From Limnohabitans sp. (GTDB lineage: Bacteria > Pseudomonadota > Gammaproteobacteria > Burkholderiales > Burkholderiaceae_C): a stretch of 64,000 nucleotides of DNA. Where the stretch lies: contig NZ_JAOASQ010000046.1 of the NCBI RefSeq assembly GCF_030158565.1, forward strand, positions 62,001 to 126,000, in the 5' to 3' direction. Below are positions 1 to 9,661 of the stretch, in pieces. Under the pieces are notes generated by a model that was not told the DNA's origin, did no database searches, and saw only the letters and a list, made by a program, of their open reading frames with translations. Within the stretch, counting starts at the first letter, position 1. Each line of letters starts with the position of its first letter. The position numbers and the translations under genes were made by a program.

Positions 1-228
1 GTCTTGCGCGTGACCCAGCCGCGTGAGCCTTGCGGCAAATTCAATGCGGTCATGGGCTACAAGCAAGCGGCCAAAGACATGGTGCAAAGCGGGCGTTGCG
101 GCTTTTATCTGGCGGTGGATGTGGGCGGTACCTTGCGGGCCGGCGAGTCCTTCACGGTGGAGCAGGGCCCGCAAGCGGTGTCGATCGCACAGGCCTTGGG
201 CCACAAAGCCTGGAAGCATTTGCGCTGA
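1..228 (+). CDS. MOSC domain protein, C-terminal fragment
   Basis: This is the last 75 residues of a protein whose start lies before the window; the frame is open from base 1. The text GRCGFYLAVDVGG followed by AGESFTVEQGP looks like the end of a MOSC domain of the YiiM type, where the sugar-like beta barrel closes and a short helical tail follows. MOSC proteins handle molybdopterin-linked sulfur or reduce N-hydroxylated compounds. The family call is by recognition of the tail only, so the exact subfamily is open. Confidence 0.6.
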   Translation, partial: VLRVTQPREPCGKFNAVMGYKQAAKDMVQSGRCGFYLAVDVGGTLRAGESFTVEQGPQAVSIAQALGHKAWKHLR

Positions 229-346
229 CTGTGGCCCTTTTGCGCGGTCCATCTGTGCGTAAAAGTCAAAAGCCAACTCACTTTGTACGCAGATTTACGC
301 AGTGTGCCTGGAGACATCGGCAGACTACAATGGAAAAACCAATATC

Positions 347-365
347 ACCAGATGAAATGTCTGGT
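347..365. promoter_or_regulatory. Inverted repeat in the maeB leader
   Basis: Arms ACCAGA and TCTGGT flank a 7-base spacer, 22 bases before the maeB start codon. A weak -10-like TACAAT lies just upstream at about 325-330. The dyad could be an operator or a leader hairpin for maeB. The regulator is unknown. Confidence 0.3.
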
Positions 366-387
366 CGATGACACGATGGAGATCACC

Positions 388-2691
388 ATGAGCAACAAGC
401 TCCAAGCTGAAGAAAAACGCGCCCAATTGCGCAAAGCCGCCCTCGAATACCACGAGTTCCCCACCCCCGGCAAAATCGCCATCGCCCCCACCAAGCAGCT
501 GGTCAACCAGCACGATTTGGCGCTGGCCTATTCGCCCGGCGTGGCCGCCCCTTGCGAAGAAATCGTCAAAGACCCGGCCAATGCTTTCAAGTACACCAGC
601 CGTGGCAACCTTGTGGGCGTGGTGACCAACGGCACGGCCGTGCTGGGCCTGGGCGACATTGGCCCACTGGCCAGCAAACCGGTCATGGAGGGCAAGGGCG
701 TCCTGTTCAAGAAGTTTTCGGGCATCGACGTGTTCGACATCGAGATCAACGAGAAAGACCCCGACAAGCTGGTCGAGATCATCGCCTCGCTGGAGCCCAC
801 CTTCGGCGGCATCAACCTCGAAGACATCAAGGCGCCCGACTGCTTCTACATCGAGCGCAAGCTGCGCGAGCGCATGAAGATCCCGGTCTTCCACGACGAC
901 CAGCATGGCACCGCCATCGTGGTGGGCGCGGCCATCCTGAACGGCTTGAAAGTCGTGGGCAAAGACCCCAAAAAGATCAAACTGGTCACCTCGGGCGCGG
1001 GCGCTGCTGCGCTGGCTTGTTTGGGTCTTCTGGTCAAGCTGGGCATCCCGCGCGAAAACATCTGGGTGACCGACTTGGCCGGTGTGGTTTACGAAGGCCG
1101 CACCGAGCTGATGGACGAAGACAAGATCCAGTTCGTGCAAAAAACCGAGCACCGCACACTTCGTGAAGTGATTGCCGGTGCCGACGTGTTCCTCGGCCTG
1201 TCGGCTGGTGGCGTGCTCAAGCAAGACATGGTCCAGTCCATGGCGGCCAAGCCCTTGATTTTTGCGTTGGCCAACCCCAACCCCGAAATCCTGCCGGAAG
1301 ACGTCAAAGCCGTGCGCGACGACGCCATCATGGCCACCGGCCGCACCGATTACCCCAACCAGGTCAACAACGTTTTGTGTTTCCCCTACATCTTCCGGGG
1401 CGCACTGGATGCGGGAGCATCGACCATCACGTTGGAGATGGAAATTGCCGCCGTGCACGCCATTGCCGAGCTGGCGCAGGCCGAGCAAAGCGAAGTGGTG
1501 GCGGCGGCCTATGCGGGCGAGCCATTGGCTTTTGGGCCGGAATACCTGATTCCCAAACCCTTTGATCCGCGTCTGATGATGAAGATCGCTCCGGCCGTGG
1601 CCCAAGCCGCCGCCGACAGCGGCGTGGCGCTGCGCCCGATTGCCGATCTGGACGCGTACCGTGAACGTTTGCAAGGCTTCGTCTATGCCTCGGGCACGAT
1701 GATGAAGCCGATTTTCACGGCCGCCAAGCGCGCCTTGAAGAAACGCATCGCCTACAGCGAAGGCGAAGAAGAACGCGTGTTGCGCGCCGCCCAGATCGTG
1801 GTGGACGAAGGCATTGCCCGCCCCACCCTGATTGGCCGTCCGGCCGTGATCGCCGAGCGCATCGAGAAGTTTGGCTTGCGCCTGAAGGAAGAGCTGGACT
1901 ACGACGTGGTCAACGTCGAGATGGACCACCGCTACCGGGATTTCTGGCAGACCTACCACCGCATGACCGAGCGCAAGGGCATCACCCAGCAGATCGCCAA
2001 GATCGAGATGCGCCGCCGTTTGTCGCTCATTGGTGCCATGTTGCTGCACAAAGGCGACGTGGACGGCATGATTTGCGGCACCTGGGGCACCAACCCCATG
2101 CACCTGAACTACATCGACCAGGTGGTGGGCAAACGCAAGGGCGTGAACACCTTCGCCTGCATGAACGGTTTGATGCTGCCGGGCCGCCAGGTGTTCATGC
2201 TGGACACCCACGTGAACTATGACCCCACGGCTCAAGAGCTGGCGGAGATCACCGTGATGGCCGCCGAGGAAATGCGCCGTTTTGGCCTCAAGCCCAAAGC
2301 CGCTTTGCTGTCGCACTCCAACTTTGGTTCGTCCAACCAGCCCAGCGCGGTCAAGATGCGCCAGGTGCTGGAGCTGCTGCGCATCAACGCGCCATGGCTG
2401 GAAGTCGATGGCGAGATGCACGGCGATGTGGCGCTGGACGCGGCAGCGCGTCATGCCATCATGCCCAACAGCACGCTGGCAGGCGATGCCAATTTGCTGG
2501 TTTTGCCCAACATCGATGCGGCCAACATCGCTTACAATCTGCTCAAGACAGCCGCAGGCGGCAACATTGCCGTGGGTCCGGTCTTGCTGGGTGCTTCCAA
2601 GCCCGTGCACATCCTGACGCCCAGCACCACGGTGCGCCGCATTGTCAACATGACGGCGCTGACCGTGGCAGACGCCAATGCGGCCCGTTAA
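388..2691 (+). CDS. maeB: NADP-dependent malic enzyme with PTA-like domain
   Basis: The 767-residue protein decarboxylates malate oxidatively to pyruvate, giving NADPH and linking the TCA cycle to gluconeogenic or lipid metabolism in the cytosol. The N-terminal malic domain shows YSPGVAAPC at 48-56 and FHDDQHGTA at 168-176. The NAD(P)-binding domain shows [11 protein letters not shown] at 200-210. From about residue 420 a phosphotransacetylase-like domain follows, usually regulatory rather than catalytic in this family. The length is typical of MaeB. The frame is open from 283, but ATG 388 is chosen because GGAG lies 6 bases before it and the protein then begins like other MaeB proteins. Confidence 0.95.
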   Translation: MSNKLQAEEKRAQLRKAALEYHEFPTPGKIAIAPTKQLVNQHDLALAYSPGVAAPCEEIVKDPANAFKYTSRGNLVGVVTNGTAVLGLGDIGPLASKPVMEGKGVLFKKFSGIDVFDIEINEKDPDKLVEIIASLEPTFGGINLEDIKAPDCFYIERKLRERMKIPVFHDDQHGTAIVVGAAILNGLKVVGKDPKKIKLVTSGAGAAALACLGLLVKLGIPRENIWVTDLAGVVYEGRTELMDEDKIQFVQKTEHRTLREVIAGADVFLGLSAGGVLKQDMVQSMAAKPLIFALANPNPEILPEDVKAVRDDAIMATGRTDYPNQVNNVLCFPYIFRGALDAGASTITLEMEIAAVHAIAELAQAEQSEVVAAAYAGEPLAFGPEYLIPKPFDPRLMMKIAPAVAQAAADSGVALRPIADLDAYRERLQGFVYASGTMMKPIFTAAKRALKKRIAYSEGEEERVLRAAQIVVDEGIARPTLIGRPAVIAERIEKFGLRLKEELDYDVVNVEMDHRYRDFWQTYHRMTERKGITQQIAKIEMRRRLSLIGAMLLHKGDVDGMICGTWGTNPMHLNYIDQVVGKRKGVNTFACMNGLMLPGRQVFMLDTHVNYDPTAQELAEITVMAAEEMRRFGLKPKAALLSHSNFGSSNQPSAVKMRQVLELLRINAPWLEVDGEMHGDVALDAAARHAIMPNSTLAGDANLLVLPNIDAANIAYNLLKTAAGGNIAVGPVLLGASKPVHILTPSTTVRRIVNMTALTVADANAAR

Positions 2692-2756
2692 GGGTTAAAC
2701 AGAGAGCAAGCACCAACTTCCAAGGTCTAAACCCTTGGAGGCATTGCTTATTAAAG

Positions 2757-2777
2757 ATGCAAGTGCTTGCATTTTTG
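2757..2777 (+). terminator. Putative terminator after maeB
   Basis: Arms ATGCAA and TTGCAT with a 4-base loop are followed by five T residues. It lies 66 bases after the maeB stop and before the RNase gene. The stem is short, so read-through is possible. Confidence 0.45.
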
Positions 2778-2844
2778 TGACAATTGCATCACACTAGCGC
2801 CTTCGAGTTTTCGGGTTAACCCGGAGCTCTTGAAAGGTGTTTTC

Positions 2845-3258
2845 ATGAAGGTAGCGTTCAAAAACCACGACCAGCGAAGCTGGTTCTCAGTGATGGTCGG
2901 GGTGATTTTGATGGCCTGCACTATTTTGGTGCAAGCCAAAACCGTTGCCGACGCGCCAAGTTCGTCCACTGTGCTGGTGGCCGATCTGCCGCGTGAAGGT
3001 CAAGCCACTTACCAACTCATCCGACAGGGTGGTCCTTTTCCTTACGAAAAGGACGGGGTTGTATTTGGCAACCGTGAACGTCAGTTGCCGCGACAAGAAC
3101 GCGGTTACTACCGTGAATACACCGTCAAGACCCCCGGTTCGCGTGATCGCGGCGCCCGACGCATCGTGTGTGGTGGACAGGAAGCTCGCAACCCGAGAGC
3201 CTGTTACTACACCCAGGACCATTACGCGAGTTTTCGTGAAATTGTCGATAAGAACTGA
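2845..3258 (+). CDS. Secreted barnase/RNase T1-family ribonuclease
   Basis: The 137-residue protein is a guanyl-specific ribonuclease of the N1/T1 (barnase) family. A basic start and hydrophobic core at residues 13-30, ending near AKT, form a signal peptide, so the enzyme should leave the cytoplasm. The catalytic set is visible: Glu91 in YYREYTV, Arg residues at 102-106 in RGARRIV, and His126 in YYTQDHYASF. Cys109 and Cys120 could form a disulfide. ATG 2845 has AAAGG 7 bases upstream; the longer frame from 2767 adds a non-signal-like leader. The next gene is a barstar, the cognate inhibitor family, so the pair probably protects the cell from its own enzyme. Confidence 0.88.
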   Translation: MKVAFKNHDQRSWFSVMVGVILMACTILVQAKTVADAPSSSTVLVADLPREGQATYQLIRQGGPFPYEKDGVVFGNRERQLPRQERGYYREYTVKTPGSRDRGARRIVCGGQEARNPRACYYTQDHYASFREIVDKN

Positions 3259-3288
3259 TTTTTAACAGAAAGAACCACGGAGATGGAC

Positions 3289-3708
3289 ATGCCGATTCGC
3301 CAGGACCAAGAGGCGCCCTTGAAGGGCGTGCGGTCCAACATCGTGCAGTCGATCCGCGCTTACCGCGTGAGCGACTTGCAAGAGGCCGCCCAAGGCTTGG
3401 GCCACCACTTTTTGTATGCCAACCTGGCCGAAGCCCAGAGCAAACAAGACGTGCTGGACCTGATTGGCGCGCAATTCACACTGCCTTCGCACTTCGGCAA
3501 GAACTTTGATGCCCTGTACGACTGCATGACCGACCCCCTGCACAAGTCGGGTCCACAGCCCGGCTTCATTGTGGTGCTGGAATCGATCCCCGCCAATGTG
3601 AAGTTTGACAAGGAAGCCCGCGAGCAATTGCTGGACATCTTCCGCGACACAGCCGATTACTGGGGAGACCGGAAGATACCCTTCCGATGCTTCTATTCTT
3701 TTCTGTAG
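3289..3708 (+). CDS. Barstar-family ribonuclease inhibitor
   Basis: This 139-residue cytosolic protein matches barstar, which plugs the barnase active site. The motif FGKNFDALYDCM at 69-80 carries the two acidic residues (Asp74 and Asp78) that correspond to the barstar pair contacting barnase. It follows the RNase gene by 30 bases on the same strand, as expected for an enzyme and immunity pair. ATG codons occur at 3283 and 3289; GGAG at 3279-3282 sits 6 bases before the second, which is preferred. An N-terminal extension of about 25 residues precedes the barstar fold. The gene end overlaps another open frame by 22 bases. Confidence 0.88.
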   Translation: MPIRQDQEAPLKGVRSNIVQSIRAYRVSDLQEAAQGLGHHFLYANLAEAQSKQDVLDLIGAQFTLPSHFGKNFDALYDCMTDPLHKSGPQPGFIVVLESIPANVKFDKEAREQLLDIFRDTADYWGDRKIPFRCFYSFL

Positions 3709-3890
3709 CCCGTTCTGCGCAAAACAGCCAAGCAGGACGGGCGATTGAGGCACAAACCGAAGAAGCCGAAGTGGCCGAATCGATCGAAGAAGGCGAAAAA
3801 ATGCCCACCGACAAACTGGTCGACGTGTCGCCTTTGGCGCTGCGCATGAGCAGCCCATTCAACGCAGGTTACTGGCTCGCAGCCGCCTGA
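3687..3890 (+). CDS. Small acidic ORF overlapping the barstar end
   Basis: A 67-codon frame begins at ATG 3687 inside the last codons of the barstar gene, in a different frame. It has a hydrophobic start, then a stretch rich in Glu and Ala (QTEEAEVAESIEEGEK), then a neutral tail. It fills the space up to the convergent terminator at 3926. I do not recognise it. It may be a coupled small protein, or the C-terminus that a frameshift would add to barstar. Confidence 0.3.
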   Translation: MLLFFSVARSAQNSQAGRAIEAQTEEAEVAESIEEGEKMPTDKLVDVSPLALRMSSPFNAGYWLAAA

Positions 3891-3925
3891 TCTGTGCGTT
3901 GGGCCACTGCGGTGGCCACCATGAT

Positions 3926-3955
3926 AAAAGCCAGTCCACGGACTGGCTTTTTCTT
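3926..3955. terminator. Bidirectional terminator, barstar/rsmA
   Basis: Arms GCCAGTCC and GGACTGGC are flanked by AAAA on the left and TTTTT on the right. The hairpin sits between convergent genes and can end transcription from both sides. Confidence 0.75.
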
Positions 3956-3968
3956 TGGGCGCGCGGGT

Positions 3969-4751
3969 TCAGACCGCTTGTGCCAGCGCCACGAACTCGG
4001 CGACGGGCACCTCTTCGGCGCGGCGCTGCAAATCGAAGGTGCCCGCGAAGCCTTTTTCATCGAGCCATTTGCCCAAAGTATTGCGCAAGATTTTGCGGCG
4101 CTGGCTGAAAGCCACCTGCACCAAAGTCTCTAGGGTCTTGACGTTCACCACCGGTGGCTGGGCCAGCGGCACCATGCGCACCACGGCACTGTCCACGCGT
4201 GGGGGTGGGTCAAAGCTTTCGGGCGGTACAAACAGCACATTGGCCATGTCGTAGCGCCACTGCAGCATGACCGACAGGCGGCTGTAGTCCGATGTGGCAG
4301 GCTGGGCCACCATGCGGTCAATCACTTCTTTTTGCAGCATGAAGTGCTGGTCCTCGATCACCGCCACATGCTCCAGCAAGTGGAACAGGATGGGTGTGGA
4401 GATGTTGTAGGGCAGATTGCCCACGACACGGATCTTGGACGCTTTCACCGCAGCGGTCTGCGCGGCCAGCATGGTTTGCGCCAGTTCGGTGAAGTTGACT
4501 TTGAGAACGTCCGACTCGACCACGGTGAGCTGCTCGTGCAAGCGCAGCCGCACGGCCAGATCGCGGTCCAGTTCGACCACGGTCAGGTGACCCAGACGCT
4601 CAACCAAGGGTTGTGTCAGTGCCGCCAGGCCAGGGCCGATCTCGACCATGGGTTGGCCTGCTTGCGGGCCAATGGCATCCACGATGGCATCGATGATGCC
4701 GCCGTCGGTCAAAAAGTGCTGACCGAAACGTTTGCGGGCAATGTGCTTCAT
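3969..4751 (-). CDS. rsmA: 16S rRNA dimethyladenosine transferase RsmA/KsgA
   Basis: This 260-residue enzyme dimethylates two adjacent adenines (A1518 and A1519 in E. coli numbering) near the 3' end of 16S rRNA, using S-adenosylmethionine, late in small-subunit assembly. The start RKRFGQHFL is the family N-terminus. [11 protein letters not shown] at 36-46 is the SAM-binding loop, and NLPYNIS at 112-118 is the catalytic NLPY motif. The ATG overlaps the surA stop in an ATGA, so it is coupled to surA. Gene order lptD-surA-rsmA is the common proteobacterial one, here without pdxA. Confidence 0.97.
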   Translation of the reverse strand: MKHIARKRFGQHFLTDGGIIDAIVDAIGPQAGQPMVEIGPGLAALTQPLVERLGHLTVVELDRDLAVRLRLHEQLTVVESDVLKVNFTELAQTMLAAQTAAVKASKIRVVGNLPYNISTPILFHLLEHVAVIEDQHFMLQKEVIDRMVAQPATSDYSRLSVMLQWRYDMANVLFVPPESFDPPPRVDSAVVRMVPLAQPPVVNVKTLETLVQVAFSQRRKILRNTLGKWLDEKGFAGTFDLQRRAEEVPVAEFVALAQAV

Positions 4752-6070
4752 TGGGGTGGCTCGCGCATCTCGACATAGGCGCGGCTGCGCACATCATCGA
4801 CCCAGCTGGTATAGGCTTCTTCGAGCTTCTTCTCACGCAAGGCATTGCGCGCGATGGTGCGTTGGTCCTGTTCAGAAACGGGCGCATTGCGGCGGTCCGT
4901 CACTTCAATCAGGTGAACGCCAAAGCGCGAGACCAGGGGCTCGCCCACTTGGCCGGGGCGCAAGCCGTTCATGACTTGCTCGAATTCGGGCACAAACATG
5001 CCGGGGTTGGTCCAGCCCAGGTCGCCGCCTTGTGCTGCGCTGCCGTCTTGCGAGAGCTGACGCGCCACCGTGGCGAAATCGGCTTTGCCAGACACGATGC
5101 TTTGGCGAATTTCTTTCAACCGCGCAATCACCTGCGCCTGGGGCATCTGCGCTGTTGGGCGCAACAAAATGTGGCGGGCGCGGGTTTGTGTGACCATCAG
5201 CGTGGCCTGGCCTTGCTTGCGCTCGATCACCTTCAGGATGTGAAAGCCCGCGCCCGAACGGATGACCGCGCTGGTGCCGCCGACCCGGAGGTTGCGCGTG
5301 GCGTTCAAAAACAGCTCGGGATAACGATCGGCAGGCCGCAAGCCCATGGCGCCGCCGTTGGCGCCCTTGTCTATGGTTTGCGAAAAGTTCTTGGCCAGCT
5401 CGGCAAAATTTTCACCGCTGCGGGCGCGCCGGGCCACGTCCTCGGCGCGGTCTTGCAAGGCCTTGATCTGGACTTCGGTGCTGGTTTCCGGCACGGCGAT
5501 CAAGATCATGCCCAGATTCAATTCGGTGGGGGCCTGCCCACCTTGTGCCTGGATTTGTTCTTGCAAATATTGCTCAATGTCGCGATCACTCACACGCACA
5601 CGGCCTTCGACTTCTCGCTCGCGCACACGGGTGAGCATCAACTGGTCGCGCAATTGGTCCCGAAAGGCTTTGACGGTCAGGCCTTCCTTGGCCAGGTTTT
5701 TGCGAAACTCATCGCGTGTCACCTGGCTGTTGGCGACCACGTTCAATTCTGCCTGGTCAATGGCCTCATCCTCGATCTTGATGCCGTTGTCACGCGCTTG
5801 CTGAAGTTGGGCTTTTTCGTTGATCAGTTGTTCCAGTGCTTGGCGTGTCAATTCGGCAGGCGACACGTTACGGCCTGCAGCCGCGCCTGCCATGCGCTTG
5901 CGCAAGGCTTGCACTTCCTGGTTGGTGATGGGCTCTGAGTTGACCACCGCCACAATGAAGTCGGCTTGGCGCGGGATGCTGGTTTGAGCCCAGGCCCCCG
6001 AGCTGCCGAGCAAACTCGCCAGGCCCAAGGCCATGCCTGCACAACGCAGACGGAAAAAAAGATCATTCAT
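4748..6070 (-). CDS. surA: Periplasmic chaperone and peptidyl-prolyl isomerase SurA
   Basis: SurA escorts outer-membrane beta-barrel proteins, including LptD, through the periplasm. The 440-residue protein begins with a signal peptide ending near GAWAQT (cleavage about residue 28). An N-terminal SurA chaperone domain follows, then two parvulin domains, one beginning near [10 protein letters not shown] and one near [11 protein letters not shown] 6070 is chosen because it precedes the signal peptide directly; the upstream extension of 30 codons overlaps lptD. Its start overlaps the end of lptD by 8 bases, so the genes are co-transcribed and probably coupled. Confidence 0.95.
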   Translation of the reverse strand: MNDLFFRLRCAGMALGLASLLGSSGAWAQTSIPRQADFIVAVVNSEPITNQEVQALRKRMAGAAAGRNVSPAELTRQALEQLINEKAQLQQARDNGIKIEDEAIDQAELNVVANSQVTRDEFRKNLAKEGLTVKAFRDQLRDQLMLTRVREREVEGRVRVSDRDIEQYLQEQIQAQGGQAPTELNLGMILIAVPETSTEVQIKALQDRAEDVARRARSGENFAELAKNFSQTIDKGANGGAMGLRPADRYPELFLNATRNLRVGGTSAVIRSGAGFHILKVIERKQGQATLMVTQTRARHILLRPTAQMPQAQVIARLKEIRQSIVSGKADFATVARQLSQDGSAAQGGDLGWTNPGMFVPEFEQVMNGLRPGQVGEPLVSRFGVHLIEVTDRRNAPVSEQDQRTIARNALREKKLEEAYTSWVDDVRSRAYVEMREPPQ

Positions 6071-8561
6071 AAGACTGGAATCGGCTCGGTTGTTCGGTGT
6101 GGTCACGCAGGAATTGGTAGTTGGTGATGTTGTTGCGCAGGCTTTGCAGGGGGCTGGCACCGACCCTGGCCAAGCCCGAAAATTCCAACTGGAACATCAA
6201 TTGTGTGCTGGCCGTGCTCACGGTGCTTTGCAGACGCTGCAAGACGACGCGCCCCAACCAGCAACCGGCATCGTATTCGAACCCGATGATGGTGTCCACG
6301 AGACGTTTCTCGGTCAAGCTGAAGTTCATGCGGCCCACGCTGTACCAGCGGTCTGGTCCCAGGCCTTGTCCGCGTGTGCGACTCCAGGCAGATTCTGCCT
6401 CGCGGTCACCGCCGCCCCACAAATCGTTGATCGGCCATTGCCAACCCATGTCCACTTGTTCACTCACACCTTGGTTGAGCCGGTAGGCGACGTTGAACAC
6501 ACGGTAAGGAGAGGGGTTGTAGCGGCTTTGCAAGGTCGTGCGAGAGACCGCGTTGGTTTGGGCGTTGATTTGTACGGCCGAATCGATGGTCCAGCGCTCA
6601 TCCCAACGCACGCCTGCACCCAGCAGCATGTCGCTCAGACCGGTAGAGATGGTCGATTGACCTGGCAAGACGACTTCCTGACTGGCAAATCGGATGCGTT
6701 GTGCCATGCCCAATTTGAGCATTTCAGCGCCTGAAGTGGCATTGAACAGGCGCGTGGTCACACCCAAGGTGAGTGAATTGTTGTCGACCAGGCGGTCCTG
6801 ACCTACATAGGGGTTCTCGCTGTAAATGGTCGACAGGTTGAAATCGGCAGCACCGCTGTCATAAAGCGGCAGCAGACTTTGGTCCCGGTAGGGTGTGCGC
6901 GCATAAAAAGCCCGTGGCTCCAGCGTTTGCAAAATGTCTTTGCCAAACCACTTGGTTTCACGCTCGAACACCAGGCCTGAATCCAAACTGAACGTAGGCA
7001 AGACGCGGTTGAAAGCACTTTCCCCGGTGCTCAGTGCGTTATCCAGTTGGTAGCGTGTGGCGTGCAATTGCAGCTTGGGGGTGACAAACCCCCAAGGCCG
7101 GACCCATGGTCGACTGACTTGCGCTTGTACATAACTGCGCTCGCCATTGCGCAAACTGGTCAAGGTTGACGCGCTCACATTCGGAATGCGCGTGTAATCG
7201 GCCTCAAAGCGGGTGGTGTCGCCCACCACCGACCAGTCCAGGCCTTCGGCATTCCATTGGCCGTAGCGCATGGTGATCTGCGGTGCGCGGTCATAAGGCG
7301 GCGTGATCGCCGCCGTGTCGATTTGCAAGGTTTGCCAGCGCTGCACCTGTGCCGTCATGCTGAAGTTGCCCCGTCCCCAGGACAGTGCGCCGGTCGAGGG
7401 CAGCAAACGCTGTGTCAGGGCCAGCCCAGAGCGGGGGAAATCACGCCAGAAATTGTCATCGCTCACCCGGTTGAGCGTCAGGCCGATCCCGACACGGCCA
7501 ACGGCATCGAGCCCGGTGTCCAGGCTGCCGCTGTGTTGCGTGGTCAGGCCCCAGCGTGACTGCTGGCGCAGACTGTCGTTGGGCATGGCGATCAAGCGAG
7601 CCTGGCCTTTGTAGTCTTGCTCCATGTAGCGGAACTCGCTGTCCAACGAAACGCCGCGTTTGCTCATCAAGTTGGTGGTGATGGTGGCGTCACGGTTGGG
7701 GGCGATGTCCAGGTAGTAAGGCACTGACATGCTCAAACCGCTGACCGAGTCCACGCCGATGAGGGAGGGCAGCAAGCCCGATTTACGTTCGTCGGTCATC
7801 GCAAAACTGACGGACGATGCGCTCATGAGGGGGACACCCTTGAAGCGCAGCTGAACATCTTCAGCCTGGACGGTGGACTCTTCCGTGTCCATGGTCATGT
7901 GCGCAGCTTTGACGAACCATTCAGGCAACCACTCCGGCCCCGGTGTACGTCTGCAAGTGGTGTAGCGCGCCTGGTGAATGATCTGACGCTTGTCATCGAT
8001 GAACTCGACTTGCGCCGCATCGCCGTAGCCGCCGCTGCGGTAGAGCTCAAAAGTGGGCTTTTCAAAGGTCCCCTGAAAGCTGTCGACTTGCAGCTGCAAG
8101 CGGGGGCCTTCGAACAAGCTGCCATCGCGGCTCAGCCGCACATGGCCCGTGGCGTTGACGATGTCGCGGCTTTGGTCGTAGGTGATGTGGTCGGCCTTGA
8201 TCGCCAAACCAGGGCGGCGCACCGTGGCCTGGCCGTCAATGACCAAGTCCATGTCGGGGCGGGCCGTGATTTGTTCGCCATCCACAAAGATGGCCCCCTC
8301 GCTGCGCTGACGCTCGGAAATTTTTTCTTCCAGCACCGGGCTGCTGCGCAGCGTCAAGCCAGTGCCCTGTGCTTGCGCCAGGCTGCTGATCGCCCACAGC
8401 ACAGCGATGACCACGCCGCGCAGGGCGGGCGTGGCAACAGGCGCCAGTGGCAAAGAGGGCAAAACAGGGAAGGTGGACACAACTCGAGGTGGGCAAAGTG
8501 GGCAGGGCCTGCGGCACGCCCAAGGGCAAGAGCGCTGGCTTTGTAGAATGGGATTATCCAT
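6063..8561 (-). CDS. lptD: LPS-assembly outer-membrane protein LptD
   Basis: LptD is the outer-membrane barrel that, with LptE, inserts lipopolysaccharide into the outer leaflet. The 832-codon frame has a hydrophobic signal core (RGVVIAVLWAISSLAQA) at about 48-64. An LptA-like periplasmic beta-jellyroll follows (EGAIFVDGEQITAR onward), then the long C-terminal barrel. The first ATG (8561) leaves an unusually long leader before the signal core. GTG 8480 would give a normal signal peptide of about 36 residues, so the true start is uncertain. The 8561 ATG overlaps the ATG of the divergent kinase gene within one CATG. Confidence 0.93.
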   Translation of the reverse strand: MDNPILQSQRSCPWACRRPCPLCPPRVVSTFPVLPSLPLAPVATPALRGVVIAVLWAISSLAQAQGTGLTLRSSPVLEEKISERQRSEGAIFVDGEQITARPDMDLVIDGQATVRRPGLAIKADHITYDQSRDIVNATGHVRLSRDGSLFEGPRLQLQVDSFQGTFEKPTFELYRSGGYGDAAQVEFIDDKRQIIHQARYTTCRRTPGPEWLPEWFVKAAHMTMDTEESTVQAEDVQLRFKGVPLMSASSVSFAMTDERKSGLLPSLIGVDSVSGLSMSVPYYLDIAPNRDATITTNLMSKRGVSLDSEFRYMEQDYKGQARLIAMPNDSLRQQSRWGLTTQHSGSLDTGLDAVGRVGIGLTLNRVSDDNFWRDFPRSGLALTQRLLPSTGALSWGRGNFSMTAQVQRWQTLQIDTAAITPPYDRAPQITMRYGQWNAEGLDWSVVGDTTRFEADYTRIPNVSASTLTSLRNGERSYVQAQVSRPWVRPWGFVTPKLQLHATRYQLDNALSTGESAFNRVLPTFSLDSGLVFERETKWFGKDILQTLEPRAFYARTPYRDQSLLPLYDSGAADFNLSTIYSENPYVGQDRLVDNNSLTLGVTTRLFNATSGAEMLKLGMAQRIRFASQEVVLPGQSTISTGLSDMLLGAGVRWDERWTIDSAVQINAQTNAVSRTTLQSRYNPSPYRVFNVAYRLNQGVSEQVDMGWQWPINDLWGGGDREAESAWSRTRGQGLGPDRWYSVGRMNFSLTEKRLVDTIIGFEYDAGCWLGRVVLQRLQSTVSTASTQLMFQLEFSGLARVGASPLQSLRNNITNYQFLRDHTEQPSRFQSYE

Positions 8562-9654
8562 GAGCCACCCTACTTCCTCCCCCGCCGTGACTTCTGAAGT
8601 CAGCTGGGCCGATCCGGCCCGTCAAGCCCTGTTCAACAGCTGGATGGTCAGCATCGCACCTGCCCAAGGGCTTTTGCCTGCAACGGTGCGCATCGCCTCG
8701 GCCGATGCCAGCTTTCGCCGCTATCTGCGCGTTGACACACTGAGCGGTGACAGCCGCATCGTGATGGACGCGCCACCCGACAAAGAAAATTCGCAACCGT
8801 TTGTAAAGATTGCGGCTTTGATGAAGGACGCGGGGCTGCGGGCGCCCGAAGTGCTGGACTGGCACGAGGCCCATGGCTTCATGTTGTTGAACGATCTGGG
8901 CAGCGCCACCATGATGTCGGCCATTGACGCCGAACGCCCCCAGGCCAACCACGGCCTGTACATGCAGGCAGTGGACGCGCTGATCCAGTGGCAATTGGCT
9001 TCGCGCCCTGGCGTGTTGCCGCCTTATGACCAAGCCTTGCTGAACCGCGAACTGAGCTTGTTCCCCGATTGGTACCTGGCCCAGCACAAAGGCGTGCAGT
9101 TGCAAGGTCAGGACAAAGAAACCATGGACAAGGCCTTTGCCTTGATCGTGCAGCGCAACCTGGCCGCGCCCAGCGTGTATGTGCACCGCGACTTCATGCC
9201 GCGCAATTTGATGATGCCCCACCAGAGTGAGCAACTCGGTGTGCTGGACTTTCAGGACGCGGTGTATGGCCCCGTCACCTACGACATCGCCAGCCTCATG
9301 CGCGACGCCTTCCTGAGCTGGGACGAAGACTTTGTGCTCGACATCACCATCCGTTACTGGGAAAAGGCCCGCAAGGCCGGGCTGATGGACTTTGAGGACT
9401 GGCACAGCGATTTTGGTGCCTTCTACCGCGCTGTCGAGTGGATGGGTTTGCAGCGTCACCTCAAAGTGGCGGGCATCTTTGCCCGCCTCACCTTGCGCGA
9501 CGGCAAGCCCAAGTACTTGGCCGATGCACCGCGCTTCATCCACTACATCCGCAAGGCCTGCGACCGTTACCGCGAACTGGGCCCCCTGCTCAAGGTGATC
9601 GACGAGATCGAGGGCACCACGCCCCAGGTCGGTTTTGCCTACGGTCGGATGTGA
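8560..9654 (+). CDS. amgK: AmgK-like sugar kinase (aminoglycoside phosphotransferase fold)
   Basis: The 364-residue protein belongs to the aminoglycoside-phosphotransferase-fold kinases found divergent from lptD. The studied member, AmgK, phosphorylates the anomeric position of N-acetylmuramic acid and N-acetylglucosamine in cell-wall recycling. The Brenner motif HRDFMPRN at 209-216 and the metal-binding Asp230 in LDFQDA are present. In many relatives the next gene is murU, the nucleotidyltransferase acting on the kinase product; here rsmE follows instead. ATG 8560 is used; an in-frame ATG at 8548 is also possible. The recycling role is inferred from the family and from the lptD neighbour. 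Confidence 0.75.
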   Translation: MSHPTSSPAVTSEVSWADPARQALFNSWMVSIAPAQGLLPATVRIASADASFRRYLRVDTLSGDSRIVMDAPPDKENSQPFVKIAALMKDAGLRAPEVLDWHEAHGFMLLNDLGSATMMSAIDAERPQANHGLYMQAVDALIQWQLASRPGVLPPYDQALLNRELSLFPDWYLAQHKGVQLQGQDKETMDKAFALIVQRNLAAPSVYVHRDFMPRNLMMPHQSEQLGVLDFQDAVYGPVTYDIASLMRDAFLSWDEDFVLDITIRYWEKARKAGLMDFEDWHSDFGAFYRAVEWMGLQRHLKVAGIFARLTLRDGKPKYLADAPRFIHYIRKACDRYRELGPLLKVIDEIEGTTPQVGFAYGRM

Positions 9655-9661
9655 GACCCTG

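Noticed and set aside
325-2610. Long open frame on the minus strand opposite maeB
   Set aside because: It is the antisense shadow of a conserved gene in GC-rich DNA; the translation is His/Gln/Gly-rich with no recognisable domain.
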